From: Protea cynaroides
Taxonomy: Eukaryota > Streptophyta > Magnoliopsida > Proteales > Proteaceae
NCBI GenBank assembly: GCA_028583415.1
Contig: CM053272.1
Span: 47,782,685 to 47,846,684 of the forward strand
DNA length: 64,000 nt
Direction of reading: 5' to 3'
Part shown: positions 1-12,800 of the stretch, in pieces
Position numbering within the stretch: the stretch's first letter is position 1
How the letters are laid out: each line of letters starts with the position of its first letter
The notes under the pieces: generated by a model
Told to the model about the DNA's origin: nothing
Database searches by the model: none
Seen by the model: only the letters and a program-made list of their open reading frames with translations
Program-made: the position numbers and the translations under genes

Positions 1-742
1 TTGTATTCTCTAGACTTTAGAGTCGGATAATTTAAGTTGGGGTATTGCTGTAATTTCTCTTCTTTAAGATATTAATAAAAGGTAGATGATGGGAGGGGAG
101 ATAACACTTACGATTGTCTCTCCCCCTCTCTCGGTTTTCTCCACCTTCTCTTTCTCCCTTGTTTTGTTACAACAGACACTACCACAATTCATAACACTCT
201 TTTCAAAGGGTTCAAAACTGAACCTGCGATCAATCATGAAAACAGAAAACCGGTAGATGAACTGCTTTATTCTTAATGACTTGCAACTCTTCAATAAACA
301 CAACTGTTTTGATGCAAGTCTTCCAAGCAATTTTTTTTGTTTTTATGATTCTCTTTATAATGTAATAGTATTATTGTAATTTATTTTAATGTGCTAAAAT
401 ACTCCTATAAACTAGAGTAAGATTCTTGAATGAATTAACATTAACTGTTTAAAATCTCCCTTCCTCCTTCCCTTCCATATTAGGTTTCTATCTCTTTGAT
501 AATTGCTTCTGCATCTCATATTTAGATATTTTTGTATAATTCATTGACTGCTTTCTATAAGTTTTAAATCTTATGAAGCATTATTAAAAAGGTAAGTTAG
601 GTAACACCCATTTTAAGATGTTTCATGAAAAAGTCCTTGGAAGAATATGAAATGTTAACTGTTAACTCAACATAAGATACCACTAAGAGAAATGATAGAT
701 TTAAAAATTATTAAAAATTGCAACCAGACAAACTAATATCAC
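1..742. other. Intronic sequence, no further exon recognised
   Basis: AT-rich sequence downstream of the exon 15 donor. Both strands were read for the conserved C-terminal MBOAT block and nothing matching was found. It is therefore taken as part of the next intron. Confidence 0.5.
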
Positions 743-824
743 CTGAAATGCAGTAACTGCTGATTTCATAATTATTTCGGGGATAAAAAATAAACAGGTT
801 AACCATGCCCATGAAATAAGTTTC
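743..824 (-). CDS. MBOAT coding exon 15 (last one in the window)
   Basis: 82 nt after TCTGTAG, with a GTGATA donor. It encodes WKLISWAWLTCLFFIPEIIM and KSAVTAFQ, exiting in phase 0. No further exon is seen in 1-742, so the last coding exon or exons lie to the left of the window. Confidence 0.92.
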
Positions 825-3800
825 CTACAGAAAAAGGCAAGGACATTAATCAGTGGATGCGATAGAAACTAATCCAGTTCTCCAACTCCCAACATAAGGA
901 CAAAATAGAACTTGATAAACTACAAAGGATGCTGGTTGGAAGAAAACTAACCATTCTAAATCATGCCATATTGCGACAAATGTGAATATAACCCACACAT
1001 TGAGTAGCTTTTTGTGAGAACCACCGAGAGGAATGTACAAATACCTAAAATAACAGGCACCAATATAATACTTATGTTACTCAGGGGCTTTTTGGAGAGA
1101 GGGTGTGAAAAGAATGTGAGGAAAGGACCTGACAAGCCATTTGTTGAAGGAAGCATGCCAATTTTTCCAAAAGCTTTCCAAGTCATAGCAATTATTGATA
1201 CATCGTGGCATATTCTCAGGAGCCTCAATACCTCCAACCTATGATCAATGAGTGTTAAGGAACAACAATTACGTTCAGCAAACTACCAAAAAACTTCACA
1301 CCATTGATACCATGGTAAGCATAATCCAGACCACCACAATCCATGCATTCAACCCAAACAGAAAACCACCCCGATACCAGATTAAATCCATCCAGCATAA
1401 ACCCAAGGCCACACAAGAGATTCAGGAAGAAAGAGGAACAAAAAGGATAGGGAAAGGGATAAAATGAGTTACTCAACATAACACGTACCAATGCCCAAAA
1501 CCGGAAATAGCGCCAGATTAGAAAAAATTTCAGCCACATGAAGTTAAGGACCTGCCAGAATGTAAGATAATGTTATTGCCAATTCCACATTAATAACGCA
1601 ATGCAAGTTTCCAGACAGAAAGATACTAGGACAAGCCAACAAAGAGAAACGCAGGAGAGGAATAATATGATCATAAAACAAGGAAAGATAAATAAACTTA
1701 CTATTCTATGTTTGTTGGCATGGGTACAAGAGCCAGAACCTGACAACAGGACACAGTGATGGATACACAGAACCATAAAAACTAGGAATAAACCATTTCA
1801 ATCTGCTCTATATATGTGCTTCCTATTGTTCCTAGTTTTAGGCAAAATGGTGTTAAAACTAGAGAGAGTATAGATTGGTTAGCAGATGAACTTTGTGTAA
1901 ATGTGTTGGAACCCCGGGTCTGGAGCAGAACTAGGGCTGGAGCTCAGGTTGTCATTGTTGGCAATTATACAACGTTTGTGATGCTTAATGATGCTTACAT
2001 AGGGTTTGTAGATGTTTATACATAGTTCTGCACTGAACTGGCCAGGTGAGTTGACTAGGTTTTCACTTGATACAAAATTGATCAACCCCTGCAGGATTTC
2101 AATAGCGTACTAAGGAATATATATATATGTTTTCGGTGCACGGGAACCTCACGGCAAATGTGGTAGTTTCGTGACCAAATTCCAAGTTTCATTTGGAACT
2201 TTTTACATTGAGGGAGGTTTTGGTGGGCCACACAGCAGTTTTATGAAGTGCATTGAACATAAAACATGTAGAGCATCGAGTGTAACATCACACACCCCTC
2301 CCCGGGTCATGTGGTGTTACGCAGGTGTCTTTACCCCAAGATCCATGATTTTCGAGACAGATAGTCCACAATATCATTTACCAACCTGTTCATATCCATT
2401 AACATAACTTAAACATACATTCCATTATCTTAATCATAACATGGTAACAGCGGAAGAAACATTTACTTAAATGATATTAGTCATAAATAAGTATTGCCTA
2501 ATAAATGTTGTTCCTGTCTGGCCTAATAAATCTCCTAAATAAAATTCAAAGATCAAGGAAAAATATGAGAAAAAGACGGCCGCCCAGACATTCTAGGCGT
2601 CCAAGGCAACCTAGGCATCGCCTAGGTGACGCCCAGGCACCCTGGGCGACCGCCTTTCTCATGTACACAAGGCGCCCTGGCACCCAGGCCTGTATAAACC
2701 GCCCGGACGCCTAGGCATCGCCTAGGCGACGCCTTGACAACTATGCTCAAATGGTTTCCCAAACCTTTCCTTTCATTTCGTTCTTTTCATTTCATGTCTT
2801 TACATAATCATATGTATAATCATTCATAACATACTTTCATTATACATGAACATAGATCATAAGTAAACATGAAAAATAATTCTGTTTTCACATCGAGCCA
2901 TCATTCTCATTTCATTCATAATGCTGTAAAACAGTCATCATATCATCACAAAATACATACTTTAATGTACATAAAACAGTAGGGTAGAGAAAGTCCCTCA
3001 CCTTAATACTTTCCTTGAAAATTTCCTTGCTTTGTAAATTTGGCTAGGTTTCAATGTGATTACCAAAACATCGATGTTGATTCCAAATCAGTTTTCATTG
3101 TATATGTAATTCTGTATAAAAATATCATAAACCTGTCTCTTATAGTACCCTCCCCTTAGCTTGGAATTTTGGGTGAAGGACTAACCCAAATTTCCTTGCA
3201 ATAGTGACTTTGGAAAAATCCCAAAAAATTTCCATTTCCTAAACTTCTAGTGTCTTCTGTGAATTTTTGAAGGATCTTATATCCAAATTTGGTTTCGAAT
3301 CAAAACATAGATATGTTATCTCTTCGAGTTATCTTTCAACCAAAACAAGAATTTGATCATTCGGACTTGAATCCTAAAGGTTACTTACATTTCAATTGGA
3401 ACTGCCCAGTTTTTCCATTTTCTATACTTCTAGTGTCTTGGTTCTCACTTCAACCCAATTTTTGAGCATGATAGAAGCCTAAATATGATAAGCCTACTTC
3501 TACAATATTGTCGAGCATCGAATTATCTTTCTAATGCCACAGAAATCAACTAATTTCAAGTTATACACAGAAAGTTATGGGGTTTGGACTGAACAGAGGT
3601 CAATCTGCCAGTCCAGAACGGGTCAAATCAAGGAATGGGTTAAACCCAAGTACAGGTTTGGTTCTTTAGTCTGGTCATATTAGGTGAAGTGGGACTCTCT
3701 TCACCCATCTTTTACCTCCAAATTAGTGTAATAACACTCAACTAGAAATCTCTTTTCATTCATTCTTTTTATCATCTTTCAATCCATTGCTCCATTCATG

Positions 3801-6800
3801 TTATAAAAAAAATTAAAAGTCATCTTAAACCTTTGAAAGGCTGCCATTAAAGGACCTTCAAGGTCTGAAATTTTCACTTTAATCCAAAGATCCTAACATG
3901 CATTCTTTTATAAGTCAAATACAAGTTGGGTACCAGTTGCCTACCTCAAAACAAGCCCAAATTTTTAGTGAGATGGCTCCTTTACAGAAATTTCGGTTAT
4001 AGCTTTAAGCTTGTAAAAAATTCTGCAACTTTTCTTTCTTTCCTTCAAGCTTCCAAAACTTGTTTCCTCAGTCACACACCTCACTCATAGCAATTCTAGT
4101 AAGTAAAATCTTCAAGAATGTCTCACTTCAAAAACCTCTATCTCCCTCATAAATTTTCTGTAACATTTTTTTTTTCCTTCAAAGCTCTAAGGTTGCAGCT
4201 TACCCCACTCCCTCTCTCTTCCACCGAATTCAGCAAGGAGGATATTGAAGTGTTCTTTACCTTTCTTAATCAGTAACAGGTTTCAGCATCACATACATTC
4301 TTTTAAGAACTTTTAAGTTTTCTTCTTGAAAAATCAGCTCAAGAACACAACTCTTTGCTTCCAATGATTTTATAAAACACTAACGAAATTTGAATTTTTG
4401 TTTGCACTTTTAAATTTGTACTTTCATTTTGATTTTAAAATGAATTATAATGTCCAAAATTCTCTCATACAAATTTAATAAAAACACTTGCATGACTTTT
4501 AGACCATACCCCTTCAGTACCCTTTTAAATGTCTAATGGCCATTTTACCCTTTGAATATTCCATTGCATGAAAATATGAAATTTGTACTTTTTACACTAT
4601 TTGGTACCCTTTCTTTTGAGGTACCAAGTTTACCCTTAACTATTACTCATACTTACAAAATAACCCAGCCAATCAACTTACACTCTACAATGGCAACCCA
4701 ATGGTGGGATGTCACATCATTACTCATTGCACAATCACCATTCCACTAGCTTTCTTTCATCCATTCATAGGCTGCCACCTAGGATTTGCAACACAAAAGC
4801 ATGGCCTTTCCTCTCCTTGGCCAAATAGGGGTCTGCCACTTAGACAAGTGAGAGTCATCATTAACAAGCATGTTTAAGAAATTTTAATATTTACTTCTAC
4901 TATAAATCCAAGAGGGTTTGAACCTGTGAAAATTTCAGACCTTGAAGGTCCTTTAATGGCAGCCTTTCAAAGGTTTCAGATGACTTTTAAATTTTTTTTT
5001 TTTTTTTTTTTTTAACATGAATGGAGCAATGGATTCAAAGATGATCAAAAGAATAAATGAAATGGGATTTCTAGTTGAGTGTTAGCACACTAATCTAGAG
5101 GTAGAAGATGGGTGAAGAGAGTCCCACTTCACCCAATATGACTAGACAAAAGAACCAAACCCGTACTTGGGTTTAACCCATTCCTTGGTTAACCCGTTCT
5201 AGACTGGCAGATTGACCTCTGCTCAGCCCAAACCCCATAACTTTCTGTGTATAACTCGAAATTAGTTGATTTTTGTGGCAATAGAAAGATAATTTGAAGC
5301 TCAACAAATATTGTATAAATAGACTTATCCTGTTTAGGCTTCTATGATGCTCAAAAGTTTGGTTGAAGTGAGAACCAAGACACTAGAAGTTTAGTGGAAA
5401 AACTGGGAAGTTCAGATTGAACTGTATGTAACCATCTGGAGTCCGAATGATCTGATTTTTATTTTGGTTGAAAGATAACTCGAAGAGATAAAATATTCAT
5501 GTTTTGATTCAGAACCAAATCTGGATATAAGACCCTTCAAAAATTCACCAAGACATTAGAAGTTTTGGGAAATGGAAAAATTTTGGGATTTTGCCAAAGT
5601 CACTTAGGCAAGGAAATTTGGGTTAGTCCTTCACCCAAAATTCTTCGCTAAGGGGAGGGGACCATAAGAGACAGGTTTAGAATATTTTTATACAGAATTA
5701 CACATACAATTAAACTGATTTGGGAAAAAAAATATTTATATGTACAAGCCAAATTTCACTTCCCAAGTTATAGACCATATACTTTGGATGTGTTGCTTGA
5801 TACGGAAGCCACAACATGTTGTGGTAGATTGCAAGCTTTATCCACAGAACAGTAGATAAAGATGAAAACACCAATCCCAACCATTGGAATTAATGGGCAT
5901 CCCACATTTTTGAATATAAGCCTAAAAACGTAGCCGTTATTCTAGGAAATGAAAATTTTGTTATTCCTAAATACTTTGTTTCCCTATAATGCATGGAGAC
6001 TTCATCTTAGGAAACAATTTTACACGTTTATACCTTCCAATGGAATGGCATAAACATAATATTATTATGACCACTGATAAAAGGGTAAAAATTCATATTT
6101 ATCACATCATATTAATAAATGTGAAACAGGTTTCACTCCCATACCTCATCATGTGCTCACCCTTGATGAAACACATTGGATGTTTCCTAAATTAAAAGAA
6201 AATTTTAGTGAAAATCCTCTGCAATTATGGGACAGATCTCCTAGATATTGCTCATTAAAACTTAGTGCCTGTTTGGTAACACTCTGACTCCGGCTCCTTG
6301 ACTCTTGCTCTGGAGTCAGTTTTGAGCTCCCATTTTTCCTAGAGCTTATTGAGAGCAGGAGTTTGTTTGGTAGCACTGCCTTGGAATCAATTCCAAAGCT
6401 CATTGAAAGCAGGAGGTTGTTTGGTAAAAATGAATCTGGAATGGATTCCAAATCTGTTGGTGGTGGCGGTGGTGGTGGCGGTGGTGGGTGGTGGGTGGTG
6501 GGCGGTGGTGGCGGCAATGGCGGCTAAGGTGGTGGTGGCGGTGGTGGTGGGTGGGTGGGCGGGTGGTGGTGGTGGGTGGTGGGGTGGGTGGTGGGTGGTG
6601 GGTGGTGGGTGATGGCGGTGGGTCGTGGGTGTGGTGGCGGAGATGGTGGTGGTGGTGGTGGTGGTGGTGGCGGCGGCAGTGGTGGTAGCGGTGGCAGTGG
6701 CGGTGGCGGCAGCAGCTGCTGCAGTGGCGGCGATGGTGGTGGAGGTGGTGGAGGTAGTGGTGGTGGCGGCAGTGGTGGTGGGTAGTGGGTGGTGGATGGT

Positions 6801-9800
6801 GGGGGTGGTAGCAGTAGTGGGCTATGACTTTCAATTTTTTACTCTATTTTGGCTCCGACTCTGGATTCTGGAAAAGCAAGTATTTTTTACTCTCAATTTT
6901 TGGCTCTGAGAGTCATTTTTTGAACCGGTTGATTCCATTGGAGCTGGAATCAACATGGTGTTATCAAACACTTTCTGACTCCCAAATGACTCCCTAGGAG
7001 TCCAAATCAAAAGCAGAGTGGGAGTAGAGTGTTACCAAACAAGCACTTAATGATCCAACCAAGGTCATTAAAATTAATCTTATTATATATATACTCCAAG
7101 ATATCCAAGAGTTAGACAATCAACCATAGTTGTCAAGGCGTCGCCTAGGCGTCCGGGCGGTTTGTACAGGCCTGGGCGCCAGGGCGCCTTGTGGTCGCCC
7201 AGGCCAGACAGGAACAACATTTATCAGGCAGTACTTACCCAGGCCAGACAGGAACAACATTTATCAGGCAGTACTTATTTATGACTAATATCATTTAAGT
7301 AAATGTTACATTTACTTAAGATATTATTCATAAATAAGCAAATACCCCCCTATTTGAATCCAATAAAAATAGTCTAAAATTCAAATTCCAGAAGGAAAAA
7401 AAGTCAACCCCCCTGTTCAAGAACAAAAACCATATTTTTGGGTGCGAGGGCGATTTTCAACTTTTAAATGCTAGGCTTTTTTCTAAATATAAAAATTCTA
7501 TAAATCTTATTATAATAAATCATCACTAAAAACCAAGAGTGCGCCAAAATAATCTTTTGCTTTGATGCCCAAAAAATAATTTGCATTCAGACGACTTTAA
7601 ACAGCATTCTCGTATTCCGAACAAGGTTTGACCGGAGTGTAACTCCTTCATTATAATTTGGATTCAAGCAATCTCGGATTTGTTGGAAAGCTGATTATGC
7701 TAGCTTTGCAACGACCCGAGATTGCTTGAATCCGAACTATATTAAAGGAGTTACGCTCCGATCAAATTCGTTAAAAGTACGCAAATGTTAGTCATAAATA
7801 ATTGTTTACTTAACTCTAGACACAATCCCAGGTCTTAGTGTACATTAGTAAACTTGGGTCCACACCACATATTAATTAAGTTATGTCTTAAATGTTGATT
7901 ATTTATGTAGAATGTTGCATATATATAAACATTAATATTTTAGAAATAAAAAAATGCATTGGGAACGCCTTGGTCGCCTAGGCAACGCCTAGGCGCCCAG
8001 GATGGCCCCAAACGCCTTGGATCGCCTTGTCGCCTTGACAAATATGCAATCAACTAAAAGAGTTGTTTGATAAAGGACTTATAGAACCCACATCAAGCCC
8101 TCATTCCTACCTAGCATTTCTAGTAAGAAATCATGCTGAGATAAAACAAGGAAAGGCTAAAATGGTTAATTATAAGAGGTTAAACAAGCATCTTATATTT
8201 GATGGCTATTTTATTCCTCGAAAGGATGTTCTAATTAATAAAGTCAGAGAGGCTAGTATTTACAGTAAGTTCGACTATAAATCGGGATTTTGGCAAGTAA
8301 AATTAACAAAAGAGTCAAAACTATTGACCGCCTTTAGCACACCATATTATAAACACTACCAATGGACAGTTATGCCCTTTGGATTGTGTAACGCCCCCCA
8401 AGTTTTCCAGCAATGGATGGACAGTATTTTCTCAAAAAAAAAAATTTTGTATTGTTTATATTGATGATATCTTGGTTTTCTCTAAAAACAGAGAATAACA
8501 CACAAAGCATCTTGAAATCATGACTGATTTATTTCAAAAACATGGAATAATTCTTTCTCCCAAGAAAATCGAAATTGAAAAAACTACTATCGAATTTTTG
8601 GGACTAACCCTTCCAACAAAATAGAAAAGAAAGAAAGGGAAGATGGAGAGAATGGAGAATTGAGAAAAATGAGAGAAAATCAATGTGTGTTCTCCTCCCT
8701 CTTATGGATCCTTTATTTATAATCAAAGAGGAGAAACAATAGTTTAGGAAACTTACCTAATTACAATCATAAACCAATTAAAAAATTAAACCTAGATAAC
8801 TTAGGAAATAAACTCTAACCAATAAGGAAACAAATAAACACTCTGGTGGAAACAAATCCACTACAATATATGAAAATAACTAATAGAAGCAAGACCATAT
8901 GTAGCACCGATAGTTGGAACCCACAACATATCGTTAACTCTAACACTCCCCCTCAAGCTGAAGCACGGGGAATGTAAGAGCTTCAACTTGAAACAACTTA
9001 TCAACAGAAGTAGGAACAGCAGTAATAGTAGTAACACAACACAGTATAAGTTACTATGAACCAAGCAGTAATAATAGCACAATTTGAGATCACTGTGAAC
9101 CAAGTAGAAGTAGCATCAGCAATAGAGCAGATACCAAGTAACAGTTGTAGTAGCAGTAGAAGTTGTAGCAAGAGCAGCAATAATGGTAGCTCGAACACAA
9201 ACAAAAGTACTAGGTTGCATCACATGCAACAAGTAGGTAGAGGTTGCATTATGTGCAACTGTAGTAGGCTACAGGTGGTAAAGGTTGCATCACGTGCAAC
9301 AAGTAGGTAGAGGTTGAATCACGTGCAATTGTAGTAGACAGGCTCCAACACGAGCATGTAGTAGGTTGCATCACGTGCAACAGTAGTAAGCTCAAACATG
9401 AGCAAAGTGGCAGTAAGCACTAACATGAGCAAAGTAGTAATAGGCTCCAACACAAGCAAAGATAGAGAAAAGTGTCTCTTCCATGAATAGACACGAACCA
9501 ACAAATAATAAAAATCTTGAACTAATGACTTGAGCAAATAAGTAATCTCCAATCTCCCCCTCATGTGGAGCATGCCACGTGAACAAATAATCAGAAGATG
9601 CAAGTAAAAGAAGCAGTGACAGAGTGGTAACTAAAAGGAACTTTAGAATGACCATTAAGGGAAAGCAAACAAACCCTTATAAAGGGAACAAATAGAACTA
9701 GTGGCAACCACAATGTTCAACTGGTCATGGGTAGCTAACAAGGAAGAAATGGTAATACTGTAAATAATCAGAACTTTAATCTCTTTTTAAGCCAAACAAA

Positions 9801-12800
9801 CAGACCCATAATGGCAAAACTGTAAATATCTCAAAGGAATGGCACTTCTATAATTTTAGACACAATTCAAGATCATGTGATAGCCAAACAGACCCTTAGG
9901 ATCCTTTAGGACAGAGTGGTAATTTCAGAAACAGAACTATATAATTCCTTTTTAAGTGAAGCAAACAGACCCTTGGGACAATAAGACAAAATTGGAAGTA
10001 AAATATTAATGAATAGGGTAAACCTAGAAAGGAGATTATGAAGAAGGATCAAATAAAAGAAATAATAAAAACCAAGGGAGTTTTCTGTAACTTCTGGAAC
10101 TTACTTCTTCTTCAAACTCTTGACAGAAACAGGAGGCGGAAACCCAACCTTGATTCGGCCCTTGTATCTCATTTGATACACGTCCAATGGAACTGAAAAT
10201 TTTAGCTACAAATTTGAACCCATATTTCTCTTGAATCAAACAAACAAGGGTGCTAAGAGCCAACAAATAAATGACTAAAAAATTTCTGAAAGTGAATCTG
10301 GCCAGGTCTGGTTTCAGAATGAGATCTCACAATTCCATTAATGTTTCAAGCTGATATTTAGCAGGTAAGATCGTCTACATTGGAGAAACTTGTAGCCAAA
10401 ATTTTAAGAAGAAAGAGATGATTCAAATAGGTTTTGATTCAACTTTGGTGGGCAGCAAGCAAGTCAAAAGCAGGGTATCGATGATGGCAACAGCGTACAG
10501 ATCCCAGTGTTAAGATCAGTAACAGCAGTAGCAGGTAATTAAAGATCAATACTAATAGATCTGCAGCATAGAGACAATAGTACCAGCCGCAAGAATATAT
10601 ATATAACAGGTATAGAACAAAGCAGGGGAAGCAGATCAGATTAGATCAGTTTAATTCTGATCAGATCAGATCAGTGAAGATCTGGCAAGAGTGATATGGA
10701 CAGTAGCAGAAACACCGTAATCAGCATTACATATTGGAATAAATCTTCAGGTATGATACACATTCGTCATCTTCGTCGAAACCCTAGTTCTTCTTCTATG
10801 AACTAAGGTTTCACCACAAACTGGAAACCAGATACGACTCTCAAAACAACACCCGCTTGGATACCATGTAACAAAATAGAAAAGAAAGAAAGGGAAGATG
10901 GAGAGAATAGAGAATGGAGAATGGAGAAAAGGGAGAGAGAATCAATGTGTATTCTCCTCCTACCTATGGTTCCTTTATTTATAATCAAAGAGGAGAAACA
11001 ATAGTTTAGGAAACTTACCTAATTACAATCATAAACCAATTATGAAACTAAACCTAAATAACTTAGGAAATAAACCCTAACCAATAAGGAAACAAATAAA
11101 CACTATGGTGGAAACAAATCCACTACAATAAATGGAAAAAACTAATAGAAGCAAGACCATATGTAACACCGATAATTGGGACCCACAACATATCGTTAAC
11201 TCTAACAACCCTTAATCTTGATGGTATTCAATTACAAGACCATATTCTGGTAAAATTAAAAGAATTTCCTGACACCTTAGTAGATAAAATAGAACTACAA
11301 AGTTTCTTAGGAATTCTAAATTATGGTCGACATTTTATTAAAGATCTCTCTAAAAAAGAGAAACCTTTGCAACGGTTGCTCAGAAAAGATCAACCTTTTG
11401 AATGGACTTCTAACGACACTGCCGTTATACAGTCCCTTAAAGAAGAAATTAAAACTCTACCTCTTCTGTACATTCCCAAAACAGGAGATTGCATGATCCT
11501 TGAGACTGACGCCTCAAATGAACATTGGGGAGCCGTTCTGAAATGCAAACCCCTAAAAAATCCAAAAATTGAAGAACTTTGTGGTTATAATTCTAGTAAA
11601 TTCAAACCTGCCGAAATTAATTATATTATTAATGAAAAAGAAATTTTAGCTATAATAAATGGACTAAAAAGGTTCAAGATTTATTTAGCATCAGACAAAT
11701 TTCTTATACGAATGGATAACCAAGCCGTCAAGGATTTTCTTAAATCCAAGAAACGAAAAGAAAACCCTCGCCGAATAAATTGGTTTAACTTTGTCAACCA
11801 ATTTCCTTTTGAAAATGAATACATCAAAGGTACTAACAATGTCTTGGTTGATTTTTTTAGCAGGGAACCAGAAGCAGTCTCAGCTAACAAGAGCAACTAA
11901 TCTGAATCAAAATGTCTGGTAAACCTCCAGATAAGTTTGATAAGAGTCGTAGTAAAAAGTCATTCGTTCAACCAGCCAAACCTAAGAAAAGGAAGCTACC
12001 ATTCTTTCCCAATCCCTGAAGAGGTGGCATCAGAATCACTAATCCAGACTCTCCAAACCAAGAATTTATTGGAACTTATCCACAAAGCACTGGATATTTT
12101 GTTCCCACCTTTAATCAACCTTTCGGACAACCATTTGGGACCAATATTCCTCCACAGTCCGAATATGGCGCTGAATTCTTTGCCCATTTTCAACACCTCC
12201 AAACATCCCAGGGACAAAACATGAATATTTAAGTAATCACATTGAAACCTAGCCAAATTTACAAAGCAAGAAAATTTTCAAGGAAAGCATTAAGGTGGGG
12301 GATTTTCTCTACCCTACTATTTTATGTATGTTAAAGTATGTATGTTGTAATGATATCAAGGAATTAAGTATCGTGTATCAGTACCGTATCGGTCAGCTGA
12401 AATTAAGATACGTATCGTATCGTATCATGGATACGGTGGATACGCACGGATACGCATGGATACGGGGCAAGATACGCATAAGAATGATAGGAAATATATA
12501 AAATACAATTTTAAAGCATAAAAATACTATAAATAAGCGATATTAAAAAGAAAAATATTTTTTTTACATTAAGTTTAGTGCAAGGCCGAGTTCAGGGTTA
12601 TGTTTTGAGTCTTTAGTGCTTATTAGGATGGTGTTTCAACCTTGGGTGAGTGTGTTTGCATGTCTAATTTTTCTTTATATAATTTATACTTTTTTTTTCA
12701 ATGGGTGGTGTAGATTTTTTCAATACACTATCAAGTATATATATATATATATATATATATAATTATTTTTTCATCATTTTTATTGATTGTATATACTATT

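Larger units (their letters stand above)
7050..8611 (+). pseudogene. Pararetroviral reverse transcriptase remnant (interrupted by a hAT element)
   Basis: Reverse-transcriptase fingers and palm are read at 7050-7116 and 8055-8611, with the reading frame continuous on both sides of the hAT insertion at 7125-8046. Recognisable blocks are the KFDYKSGFWQVKL region (about 8271) and MPFGLCNAPQ (about 8370). Catalytic Y-I-D-D is at about 8458, but a run of A at 8437-8445 shifts the frame just before it. The family signature fits Caulimoviridae rather than Metaviridae. The domain is cut at 8611 by an LTR element. Confidence 0.85.
8612..11207 (-). mobile_element. Non-autonomous LTR retrotransposon (TRIM/LARD-like), minus orientation
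   Basis: Two near-identical LTRs (8612-8945 and 10867-11207) flank 1.9 kb without coding capacity. A 5-bp target duplication ACCCT is present at 8607-8611 and 11208-11212. On the minus strand the right LTR is followed directly by TGGTATCCAAGCG (10854-10866), a primer-binding site resembling the initiator-tRNA-Met type. A purine-rich GAGGGGGAG tract precedes the left LTR. It is inserted in the pararetroviral polymerase region. Confidence 0.88.
5727..12236 (+). mobile_element. Endogenous plant pararetrovirus fragment (Caulimoviridae), broken and nested
   Basis: In plus-strand order it holds an aspartic protease, a reverse transcriptase, RNase H and a short downstream reading frame. It is interrupted by a Harbinger-like element (6265-7046), a hAT-like element (7125-8046) and an LTR element (8612-11207). 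Coding flanks remain co-linear on either side of each insertion. Motifs are those of Caulimoviridae polyproteins, not Ty3 elements: no integrase is present. A separate short frame after RNase H recalls the florendovirus layout, but the assignment to genus is only an inference. Stops and frameshifts make it non-functional, and movement- and coat-protein regions are absent. Both borders lie inside the older inverted repeat, with about 20 bp of the repeat lost. Confidence 0.82.

Noticed and set aside
6149..6909. His-rich, Gly-rich and Trp-rich ORFs on both strands
   Set aside because: They are translations of the GGT/GGC low-complexity tract inside a Harbinger-like element, open in several frames at once.
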